The position numbers and the translations under genes were made by a program. This document shows, one piece after another, positions 11,851-21,239 of a DNA stretch of 64,000 nucleotides. Location: positions 11,084,377-11,148,376 of the forward strand of contig NC_092810.1 in NCBI RefSeq assembly GCF_040954645.1. The letters are read 5' to 3'. Each line of letters begins with the position of its first letter. The stretch's first letter is position 1. This DNA comes from Diabrotica undecimpunctata. Taxonomy: Eukaryota > Arthropoda > Insecta > Coleoptera > Chrysomelidae. The notes under the pieces were generated by a model. The model was not told where the DNA came from, did no database searches, and saw only the letters and a program-made list of their open reading frames with translations.

Positions 11851-12585
11851 TATTTTTTTTTATAACGGTTTTATTTTCCATTTTACGATTAAAAGTAATA
11901 AGAATAAAGTTGTAGACAATTTAATTTCTACAAATAATACCTGATAAAATTTTCTGTAGGGTTGATAGCTTACTGGATACAGCGTGAAAACCCGTTGTAC
12001 CTCTTTTTTCAAGATGGCGGCAGGGCCTCACAAAGTTGAACTTAAAGTTGTATTACATAACTTACTAACAAAAGTACGCTAAAAAATATAATTTTGCTAT
12101 AAAAGAAAAACTGAACTTTTGCTAAATGAAGAAAAAAGTGGTAGAGGGAACAGAGGAAATTTTATTATTAAGGTTATTCCAGCTGTTAAAAACTCTATTT
12201 GGTAGGAAATTCAGGTAGGAAATAGGATTTATGGTATAACACTTAAAATAAACACTTTCGAAACTAAACGTTAATATTTTAAACCTATTAATTAAGTCTC
12301 CACGTTGTTGATGAATTTTGAAAGAAAATAATTTAGCCATACTGTCCTTCTTCATTTGAGTATATTCGTCTTGGGGATCAGTCCCATAGTCCCAAGGCGC
12401 TTCGAGTGGCTTTTCTTCTTCTTTCGAACATTTTTTAACAAAATTTTATCTAGAACCAAATCAGTGTACCACGTTGGAACAGAGTACTCAAGAATCGATC
12501 TTACATAAATAGTTCGAAGTTTACAGAATAACTAAACATAAACCATAGAATAATATCTTCTAATAAGATATAGTATAAAATTCGC
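11851..12585. other. Mostly unassigned; possible LINE remnant
   Basis: Near 12430-12530 the minus strand gives RSILEYSVPTWYTDLVLD, which resembles RT thumb sequence of LINEs but is too short to rely on. A CTTCTTCTTTC run at 12416-12426 could be its tail. The last 11 bases, ATAAAATTCGC, are the left duplication of the next RTE insertion. Confidence 0.35.
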
Positions 12586-13513
12586 GATTACTGAACAGTA
12601 ATCGCATAAAAATAGAACGGGAGGTTAGACAAGGAGACCCAATGTCACCTAAACTTTTTAATACGGTGCTAGAACATGCTTTTAAGAATTCGGATTGGAT
12701 GACAAAGGGAATAAAAATAGATGGAGAATATCTAAACAACTTACGTTTCGCCGATGATATACTTATAATAGCTGAAGATCTAGGTATGGCCAGAGAGATG
12801 GTACAGGAACTCGTTGTGGCTACAGAAAATGTAGGTTTAAATATAAATATCTCGAAAACAAAAATCATGACCAATTTGGTACCCAACCAGAACATCAGTA
12901 TTGGTGGGAAAGAAATAGAACTCGTAGATAGATATAAATACCTGGGACGTGAAATTATGATTGACAGGGATAACCAGACTCATGAACTGAAGAGAAGAAT
13001 CGGCCTTGGGTGGGCAGCATTTGGAAAACTGAGAGAAACTTTTAAAAGTGAGCTACCCACATGCTTAAAGAGAAAGGTATTTGATCAGTGCGTCCTCCCA
13101 GTCTTGACGTACGGAGCAGAAACACTTACCGTAACAAACGCAGCAGCTACCAAACTGAGAGTCACGCAGAGAAGAATGGAGCGGTCCATGTTAGGAATAA
13201 CTCTGCGAGACAGAATAACCAACGAAGACATCAGGAGAAGAACCGAAGGAACTGACATCATCGAGAAGATAGCCAGACTAAAATGGAGATGGGCAGGACA
13301 CATAGCCAGAATGATAGATAGGCGATGGACAAAGAGGTTATTGTAATGGAGGCCAAGGGAAGACAAGAGAAGCGTCGGTCGACCACCTACAAGATCGACT
13401 GACGATTTAAGAAGACTCAATAAAAACTGGATAAGAGCGGCGCAAGATAGACGGGGTTGGAAACATGAGGAAGAGGCCTATGTTCAGCAGTGGACTCTTG
13501 AGGCTGGATGATG
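12586..13513 (+). mobile_element. RTE-like LINE with target-site duplication
   Basis: The open frame shows EVRQGDPMSPKLFNTVLEH, the catalytic block LRFADDILIIAED, RYKYLGREIMIDRDNQ, MERSMLGITLRDRITNED and WRWAGHIARM. One TAA at 13344 interrupts the frame. It continues WRPREDKRSVGRPPTRSTDD and ends AYVQQWTLEAG, typical for this RTE group. The tail is GGATGATG. Duplications of ATAAAATTCGC lie at 12575-12585 and 13514-13524. The 5' end is truncated just before the RT GDP block, so endonuclease and fingers are lost. Confidence 0.9.
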
Positions 13514-13640
13514 ATAAAATTCGCAGGATTTACAAAAAGAAGTAATATGGTGTGACCTCGTTATGGTGCTGTAAGGTGTAAGTAGAGTAAAGGCCACCTC
13601 AGACACCCCCCTCCACTCCCATTCTGACGTCACAAGATCG

Positions 13641-14003
13641 TCTAAACGGCTCAACGTACAACAACGTGCAAGGTATCGTTGAAAAGGGTAAGAGACTTGG
13701 AAATACGTTAACACAAAAAACAAAGATGGCGGAGCATTGCCAAAAGGACACTAAGCTTGTAACGTCTAAACGGCTCATAGTACAACAACGTGCAAGGTAT
13801 CGATGGAAAGGGGAGGGGGTAACGAATATATTAAGATAAAAATCAAACGTAAAGACATTGCCAAAAGGACACTAAGCTTGTAACGTCTAAATGACTCAAC
13901 GTGTACAACAACGTGCAAGGTATCGATGGAAAGGGTAGGGGGTAATGTTACGTTAACACAAAAAAAACAAAGATAGCGGCATTGCCAAAAGGACACTAAG
14001 CTT
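13641..14003 (+). repeat. Three-unit tandem repeat, period about 121-124 bp
   Basis: Units begin at 13641, 13765 and 13886, each with TCTAAA(C/T)G(G/A)CTCA. They share GTACAACAACGTGCAAGGTA, a GTTAACACAAAAAA or similar segment, and CATTGCCAAAAGGACACTAA at the end. The array looks like a minisatellite inside a transposable element, because related sequence occurs in the inverted-repeat element at 18823-19552. Confidence 0.85.
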
Positions 14004-14173
14004 ATGGTGTACATGGTGTAAGAGTACACATAATGTCATTATTGTCCATATTTGTATATTATATTTTTACCAATTCGGAGCACTACACCACCATTTGTAA
14101 TAAAAATTCTGATGTATGTTTCAAAGTAAGGAGTGAAACAACGATACTATCATCAACATGATAAAAAATTTGT

Positions 14174-14201
14174 CTAACCTAACCTAACCAAACCTAACCT
14201 A
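14174..14201. repeat. Short telomere-like CCTAA tract
   Basis: The sequence CTAACCTAACCTAACCAAAC continues with CTAACCTA. This is about five CCTAA units with one variant. (TTAGG)n is the ancestral insect telomere repeat, so this is an interstitial telomere-like tract or a chance low-complexity run. Confidence 0.45.
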
Positions 14202-14321
14202 TTTAGGATAAATAATAATGACGGCTTGGATACTTTTATTTAAACCAAAAATCATTACAACAAAATATTCCGTTCTTTTGCACAGAACAGACAGTTTTCA
14301 ATGTGATTTCATATAAGTGAA

Positions 14322-14690
14322 AATTTGAAATGTGGTCATTAAGAAGAATGATGCGCATACCTTGGGTGGATAGAGTTCGAAACGATGACGCCCTTAAGAG
14401 AGCCGGCGTGGAAAGAGAACTCTCTAAATTAATTAAAAAACGCAAGATTGGTTACCTTGGGCACATATTGAGAGGAGCAACATATGAAATACCACAGTTA
14501 ATCCTGCAAGGGAAGATCGAAGGTAGGAGGGGAGCCGGCCGCAAACAATTATCCTGGTTAAGAAATATTAAAGAATGGACAGGAATATACAATACAGGCG
14601 ATCTGTTTCACGCCGCCAAGAACAGAATTCTAGTAATGAGATAGTCGCCTACGCACTTTGGCGTATGGCATGTTAAGAAGAAGAAGAAAA
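14322..14690 (+). mobile_element. RTE-like LINE (FEMW lineage) 3' fragment
   Basis: The translation is KFEMWSLRRMMRIPWVDRV, then KKRKIGYLGHILRGATYEI, and GRRGAGRKQLSWLRNIKEW, ending in a stop at about 14642. A purine-rich AAGAAGAAGAAGAAAA tail follows. Only the C-terminal tail of RT remains. Confidence 0.8.
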
Positions 14691-15184
14691 TAATATGATC
14701 AATATAAGATAGAAGTTAATTATGATGTTGTCGTACAAATTTATGTAATCGTCGTTTAAAGCTTATAATACTAGTGGATAAATAGTAACAAACTTTTAAC
14801 ACACGGTTAAACAAATACCATACATTCATGAATTTGCATAAACAACATTCTTTAACTAAATTTAATGCATTACTTACTTGTCTTTCACTAGTTAAGTAAA
14901 TAAATTTCTTATTGGTTTTAACATACCGTTAGTGATAAACTGAACGATTTACATTTAAACGAATCATCATTTTGTTTTTAAACTTACACATTAGTATTAA
15001 AATTCCAGTAATTTATCTACTTTTTTTTATAAAAATATACCAACACGTGCATAGTTTTCTCATCAGATATATACCTAAAAAGACTAAAACTCCTTGTTGT
15101 TTCGTCAAAAGTGCAGAATCTGTAGAGTAATATGGCAATAACGACTGTTATTTTAATCTTTGAAATTATTAATAAACTGATCAA
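14691..15184. other. No recognised gene
   Basis: AT-rich sequence without a supported feature. Confidence 0.5.
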
Positions 15185-16365
15185 AGCGAAAAAGGCTTTC
15201 AATCACATTTCGAATAGTTTCTTGATCCAAATGTTGTTCCCATTCTTCCATGAGAACTTCCTCGACATGCAGGTTTCTTCGTGGCTGACAATCTTTCAAG
15301 CGCTTCACGAGTGTAACCCAAATGTATTCAATGGGATTTAAATCTGGACTCCTAGCTGGTCACTCCATAACCTGAATATTGTGGATATATAAGGATAAAT
15401 TGTGGACCCATATTTTCAGATAATAAAACATGTGGTTCGAGGACGTCGTTAACGTAGCGCTCTGCCGTCATCGCGCTACTAGGTCAGAGCGGCCATTTAA
15501 AGTTATGCCACCCCAAATCATAATTGTCTCCGCCAAAAGTCTGGGTTTCTTGAACTATCATCATCATCATCAATGGCGCTACAACTCTTCGTGAGTCTTT
15601 GCCGCGTTTATTATTGCCTTCCATGTTTATCGGTCCTGTGCCAGTAATTCCCATTGTCGCACTCACATTTTCTCTAGATCTTCTTTGACTGCATCTTTCC
15701 ACCTTTTTTTAGTCCGTCCTACAGACCTTCTTCCCTCTGGCCTTTCCCAGAACACATTATTTATAAGGCGATTGTCGTTACTGCGTATCACATGCCTTGC
15801 CCATCTGAGTCTATTCGCCTTTATTGAGACTTGAACTATGGAATCCAAAAAGCGCTCTCCTGGTCTTCTCCAGTAACACGTCTATCCATATGATTTAAAA
15901 GAAATCTGGCCTCATCAGTAAAATCACGTTACATCATTGTGCCATGCTCAAATTTATGTGTTCTTCTGCAAACAAGCGTCTCTCACTACGATGTGCAGGG
16001 ATCAAAAGATATACTCTAGCCGGTCTTCTTTCATTCAACCCATAATCGCGAAGCCTATTACGTATGGTTTGAGTATTTTACTCTTGTACCCGTAGCTTCT
16101 ACCGTTTCATTTTGTAGCGTTCGAGCAGTAATTCGACGATCTCTGACGGCCCATAGTTGTTAAATTCGATCCTCTTTAGCCGTAGTCGCCCTTGCACGAC
16201 GACACGTATAAGGTCTTCTAATAACTCCATACATTTCATGTCTGGTTCAGGCTCTATTTATTGCAGTACTATTAACATTTAACATTGCTGTACGGCGTCT
16301 CTCTGTGGGATACACTCTGCGCCTTCTGGGTCTTTCAAGCACATCAAAATCCATCATTAATTCTT
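15185..16365 (-). pseudogene. Tc1-like transposase, split by an RTE insertion
   Basis: Reading the minus strand from 16365, fragments in several frames give DFDVLERPRRRRVYPTERR, IRRPYTCRRARATTAKE, ALRDYGLNERRPARVYLL and, past the insertion, LLAETIMIWGGITLNGRSD. The end shows PARSPDLNPIEYIWVTLVKR, with the SPDLNPIE signature that holds the third catalytic residue of Tc1 (DD34E) transposases. The block with the second aspartate is not recognisable. Several stops are present. The HTH part is heavily decayed. The RTE LINE at 15559-15829 sits inside with its own duplications. Confidence 0.75.
15559..15829 (-). mobile_element. RTE-like LINE insertion in a Tc1 pseudogene
   Basis: The 271-bp insert is flanked by CTTGAACTAT at 15549-15558 and 15830-15839. 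On the minus strand it encodes VSIKANRLRWARHVIRSND and GRRSVGRTKKRWKDAVKED, the RTE C-terminus. The tail is (ATG)n, seen as CATCATCATCATCA directly after the left duplication. Confidence 0.9.
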
Positions 16366-16529
16366 AACAACTTTAACGTAAATATCGACAGAAATTCAAT
16401 AATGAAATAAATGAAATTCCAAGTTTTGCTTTTTTAATGAATACAAAAAAAAAAACGAAGATAAGAAACTTGTTTTTTTATTTCGTTTATAAAAACTATA
16501 TGTATCTACTGGGTTTACGTACACATTTA

Positions 16530-16785
16530 AGTTAATATAATGTATAAACTAAATGAAAAGGACCCTGTAAGACGTACTCTGTTGGAGAAACCCGAGGGAA
16601 CTACACGAAGAAGTAGGTCAAGGTTTAGTGGATGGATACTGTGGATAACGATGCCAGACATCCAAAACAGGTGCAGAAAACCTTCATTGAGATGCAAAGA
16701 ATATGGCCAAATAGGAAAATAAGCTTAGGAAGGTCAAGGCTCAACTAGGATCGTAACACCAATGATGATGATGATATTGATGGTG
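16530..16785 (+). mobile_element. Decayed RTE-like LINE 3' end
   Basis: The frame reads MNEKDPVRRTLLEKPEGTTR, close to the PEGxRxRGRP segment of RTE C-termini, but the GRP motif has become SRSRFSG. A run of ATGATGATGATG at 16762-16774 is the usual tail. Only the last part of the coding sequence remains. Confidence 0.55.
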
Positions 16786-16974
16786 AGCCAAAAAAGGTCA
16801 AATTAGCTTCAGAAAACATGTTATTGGGGTTTTTCAAGAATCTTACAATTTTCCCCAATTTTTTTGTAGTTATATGTAAAACGTAAAATGTTTGAAATTA
16901 AAAGTAAAAGAAAATAAAGTGAGACTTAAAGAATTAAAAAAAAATTATTAAAAATCCTTTATAAAAAGTATATA

Positions 16975-17100
16975 ATTTAAAAACCCAATCGGGCTATATC
17001 ACAAAACGTTTTCGGAATCCATATTCCATCATCAGTGTCTAGGTATACATGTATTGAGCCACTAAATATGTGGGCAAAAACCCGTTAAAAATTGTTTGTT
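16975..17100 (-). repeat. Penelope-like terminal repeat fragment with hammerhead-like core
   Basis: On the minus strand CTGATGA (17035-17029) is followed by a hairpin with GGAAT/ATTCC arms, then GAAAACGTTTT. This is the order of a hammerhead ribozyme core: CUGAUGA, stem II, GAAA and a short AACGUU stem III. A homologous copy lies at 47340-47490. From memory, such motifs occur in terminal repeats of Penelope-like elements in insects. Stem I pairing is weak (ACA with UGU only), so activity is doubtful. No Penelope RT was seen nearby. Confidence 0.45.
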
Positions 17101-17559
17101 TAAATTTAGTTAACAATATATGGTATTAAATATTATGATGTTAAAGTTACCAAATCCACTTTACTACTACCACTAGAAATTTTCAAATCCATTTTTATCA
17201 ATAATAATTAAAAACAAAGAATTCTTTTAGCGCTAACTCATTATGTAGGAAATATATAATTTAGCTGGTTAATTAATTAAAGCCTTAAAAACGAAATGAA
17301 ATATATATTTGTAAATATGAAAAAAATCGAATGGCATAACTCATAAATTATTATCAGCCCAAAAAACGCACTTACTCTCTTTTATACTCTTAACATAAAC
17401 AACACACAGATAAAATTAATGACTTGAGAACTTAAGTACGGCGTTCTTAGACGTAATAAAATTCTTAGATAGTGTAGTCACACCTTGGTACAGCACTAAC
17501 AAAAATTTTAAGAATCAGAAAGATTAAACATTTCAACATGATGTCTATCGGTACTGAGT
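17101..17559. other. No recognised gene
   Basis: AT-rich sequence following the Penelope-like fragment. It may belong to the same element, but no coding trace supports that. Confidence 0.4.
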
Positions 17560-18310
17560 CTAGCTATTAGTCCATCAATGATCATATTTTACAAGAGAGG
17601 TCATAAGAATCCCCCTAATAACTTCTCGCTGCCTGTGCTGGCACTGTATTTCCTAGTAATGGTGCGTATATTACAAGGTCCCGCAGCATGCAGTCTGAGA
17701 CATGTTATCGAATGCTCCGTCTATATCAAAAAATGTACTCAACATCTCCTTTTGGTTTTCCAAAATCCACTGCACCTTTTGTACAAAATGGTGCAGTACC
17801 GTTTCGGTATAAAATCCTGCTCTATACGCGTACTGTCCCTGACGTATCGGACATTTAATCAATTCACCATCCCTAATGTTCCTATCGAGCAGTTTTTCTA
17901 GTTCGAGTCTTTACTACAAATGGGATCAGTCTTATTAGCCTCAGAAACTTGGCTTTTAACTCTCCGGTTTTGATAAATTTGGATATAAAAGCTACCCTTT
18001 TCGACCTCCATACTTTTGATATGTACACAGTCCTATATAATCTTTTGTACAGAAGCTAATTTCCTTTCTGTAGAAGTATTGGATAAATCCTGTTCTGAGC
18101 CGGTGATTTACATGGCTCAAATGCGTTGATTGTCCGTTTAATTTTATCCTGACCTACAACTTCTTTTACCAAAGCCAGTTTTCTCCAGAACCATAAGTTA
18201 TGACCTCTAGTTCAATCTGCTGCCATGTTTGTAGTGGTATCAGTTTTGATTTAGAGTCAGGAAAGTGCGCCATAAAAAATTGTTTTGAGGTCTCTTTACC
18301 CATTCTTAGT
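17560..18310 (-). pseudogene. LINE reverse transcriptase N-terminal fragment (I/R1/Jockey-like)
   Basis: Minus-strand fragments run AFEPCKSPAQNRIYPILLQK (matching the SPGxDGIxP block), YISKVWRSKRVAFISKF, then GQYAYRAGFYTETVLHHFVQ and STFFDIDGAFDNMS. The last contains the first catalytic aspartate region of RT. These are RT motifs 0-3 in order. Stops and frameshifts interrupt every segment. The YADD half and the 3' end are absent, so this copy was cut at the 3' side, which LINE insertion alone does not explain. Confidence 0.7.
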
Positions 18311-18822
18311 ATACTCACTTAACCCCTTTTACTGAGTGTATATTTATCTGAAAGTCCTTTTGACAACCAGTCAAATAAAACATTAAACAGTTTAGATTTG
18401 ATTTCAGTATAGTGCTTCCACTATCGGCTTATACGTATTTCGTTCTATCAGGACTCCTCAGAGCGACTATTAAAACATTAGCACGAAGACCAAATCCAGA
18501 AATCTACAAGACAGGTAGATCTCTATCATGACTTAGATCAGAAACATCAAAAACCAGAAGACTACTGGAAACAACACAAATAAATAAATTATTTGTCTTG
18601 AGTCCTAATTATCAATGAGCGTGAAAGCTGAAATACCGAACAGCGTCGTTTGGTAATAAAGCAATGCCATTTCAACCTTGCCCAGCGCCCTAGATATATA
18701 ATTTATATGCATTATTATTTAATTAAACAAATGATAAATACTGAAACTTATGCTGAATACTATCCTTATGCAACAAACAGTTTAAGTTTAAAGGGAAACA
18801 AAGTGTGATTTCATCTCATATG
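18311..18822. other. No recognised gene
   Basis: Unassigned sequence between a LINE fragment and the inverted-repeat element. Confidence 0.4.
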
Positions 18823-19552
18823 GAAGTAAAGGGGCAGCACGGAAACGGAGCCAACTCTTATGGAAATTAACACGGGAAATCGCTAAGGTGCATTCTGGTC
18901 ATTTTTGGCTCATTTCGTGGTGGGGGTAAAACGGCTTATCGGATCGTGACGTGCGAGGTATCGATATAAAGGTGAGGTGGTAGCGAACATGTTTATTGAT
19001 TTTTACGCACAACAGGCCGTTAACTTCAACTTAAATATGTATATACAACATTATTAACTGCTCTGAAGGACGTGGTGGACAATATTTCTCCATTCGCTTC
19101 TATTGTGTGCTTTTCTTTTCCAGTCCCTCACCTTCACGTGTTTAAGGTCTTCCTCCACTTTACTAATCCACCTCGTTCTGGGTCTACCTCTTCTTTTGGG
19201 GACGATTAGTTTTCTGGTTGCTAAAACGAACATTCTACAACAAAAATCAAACGCAAAGACATTGCCAAAACGGCACTATATCGTATCTCTGTTGTTATTG
19301 TTCAGATCGTGACGTATGAGAGCTCTTTGGAACGGGGAGGAGATAACGAATACGTTAACACAAAAAACAAAGACAAAGAGATTGTGTTTGATTTTTTAGC
19401 ATGTTCGTTACCACCTCCCCTTTCCATCGATCCGATAAGCCGTTTTACCCCCACCACGAAATGAGCCAAAAATGACCAGAATGCACCTTAGCGATTTCCC
19501 ATGTTAATTTCCGTAAGAGTTGGCCCCGTTCCCGTGCCCTTTACTTATAGAA
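18823..19552. mobile_element. Non-autonomous element with inverted repeats of about 150 bp
   Basis: The left arm, about 18823-18995, and the right arm, about 19397-19552, are inverted copies. Shared text includes GGAAATCGCTAAGGTGCATT, TCATTTTTGGCTCATTTCGT and GGTGGGGGTAAAACGGCTTA. Interior sequence carries CAAAGACATTGCCAAAA, which also occurs in the tandem array at 13641-14003. No ORF for a transposase is present. An RTE fragment interrupts the interior. The superfamily is not clear; long inverted repeats suggest a foldback or MITE-like element. Confidence 0.7.
19050..19236 (-). mobile_element. RTE-like LINE 3' fragment
   Basis: The minus strand encodes LIVPKRRGRPRTRWISKVEE and KVRDWKRKAHNRSEWRNIV, the RTE C-terminal region. 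A TACAACA match on both sides (about 19043 and 19238) is a possible short duplication. Confidence 0.7.
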
Positions 19553-20529
19553 CTCTAATATACCTGTAAGAATGTTTTAAGCTTACGTGATAATTACGTT
19601 TATTGATTTGTTCGTCTTCACATTAATTTTAAACGAACAAACTTTGTACAGGTTACATCTACTAAAGTTTTGTATCCGAGTAGGACTTAAACGTTATTAA
19701 ACATCAGTTAAAACCGCGTACAATACTGAAACTTTATTAACTACTTCCAAATACATATTTCAAGCTTTGATATTTTCTGAAAAGTTTGTTGAAAGTATGG
19801 GGGGAGTCTATATTAAATATTCTATGAGTTTGTCGTCGTGACATTGAAAATTGTCGACTTTTGTTTGTACACAGTAATTTTCGTGTTTAATATTTTAGGC
19901 ATCAGCTGGTAACGAGTTTATGTCAAGATCAAAGTATAGTGTTTAGACAAAGGTCATTGTTTAGAAAAGCAAGTTTATTATTTCAGATCCGTTTATACTT
20001 TTACGTTTACACGGTTTTGCTTTCTTAAATTTTACTTAAATGTCGTATTACGATATTACATGTCTATTTTTTCTTAGTTTTATGATTTAATTATCCTTAT
20101 TTGCGCAGTCCGAAATGATCCATAATGCATTAAGGATTACGTTTTTATTTGATTACGACTAATCAAAGAATCTATGTTAGATGAGAAGAACACCGAAATG
20201 CTATCGAAAGGAGAGAAAAAACGTGGTCCCTTGCACAACATGTCTCAAATACAAAGAAAAGTGATACAGTAGGCGTTTGTTTGCCTATCTATCTGAAAGA
20301 CCATATTATTCAGTGGAAGAGTTTCTTAACGAATAACTAAGAAATTACAGTACGTTTATATACAAACTATTTTTATATATATTTGGGTATCACGTGCAGC
20401 AGCGTACACTTATTCATAAACTGGTTCGTAAGGTTTTATTATGCAATTTGCAATTTAGTGAAATTTTGCAATGGATTGTATATTTTATTATCTTTTATTT
20501 TGTGATTCTGTGGTATTGAAGATTTATGT
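19553..20529. other. No recognised gene
   Basis: AT-rich sequence, no supported ORF, exon or repeat. Confidence 0.5.
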
Positions 20530-20643
20530 AATTTTAGTAAATTTTACTTGTTATTACTTTTTTTTTGACTTCTTGTAAGCTTTGTCCATAAAATTGTACA
20601 ATTTTCAGTAACAATAAAGCATATTTCTATTCTATTCTATTAA
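20530..20643 (+). mobile_element. 3' end of a LINE with TTCTA-type tail
   Basis: The sequence TCTTGTAAGCTTTGTCC and later CAATAAAGCATATTTC, followed by TATTCTATTCTATT, has the form of a LINE 3' UTR with polyadenylation-like AATAAA and a pentanucleotide tail. No coding sequence is attached. Assignment is by general resemblance. Confidence 0.45.
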
Positions 20644-20891
20644 ATTTCATAGTTTTGTATAACTCAGTTTTTTATTGGAAATATCACTTACTTCTGCCAA
20701 AAAAATTTCATAAATTTAATTCATGTTCTATTTACACGAGGTTATTCATAATTACAGGAAAAACATGTTTGGCGGTTTCTGTTAAATTTTTGCAATCCAA
20801 ATTTTATACTCGAAACGCTGATTAAACTGCCTCAAATACAAATATATGGCCATATTCCTGTTTTATAAATTTTATAAATAGTTTTAATGAC

Positions 20892-20893
<2 letters not shown>

Positions 20894-20977
<84 letters not shown>
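20894..20977. repeat. (TA)n microsatellite
   Basis: About 84 bases of uninterrupted TA repeats. The apparent ORF through it is an artefact of the dinucleotide. Confidence 0.95.
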
Positions 20978-20978
<1 letters not shown>

Positions 20979-21239
20979 CGTTATTGCGTTTTTTTTTAAT
21001 AAAACAAGTGTTTTTAATATAAGAATAGAAACATAATAATTTAACATAAAAGCTATGATGAAAACATTTAGTAGACAACTTAAGTATTTAAACTGTCTGG
21101 CTTGTACGATTTCTTGTCCAGCTACATACTATATCTTTGCGTTTGGATAATTATGTTTACCTATAATCCTCGATTTTGTCTTCTGATAATTACTTTTAAA
21201 CCCAAAGCTTCACTTGCAGGATTTAGATCATTTAAAAGA

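Noticed and set aside
13641..14003. Regular direct repeats suggesting a CRISPR-like array
   Set aside because: Units of about 122 bp adjoin without spacers, and the DNA is eukaryotic; it is a minisatellite.
20884..21078. ORF rich in Tyr-Ile
   Set aside because: It is a translation of the (TA)n microsatellite.
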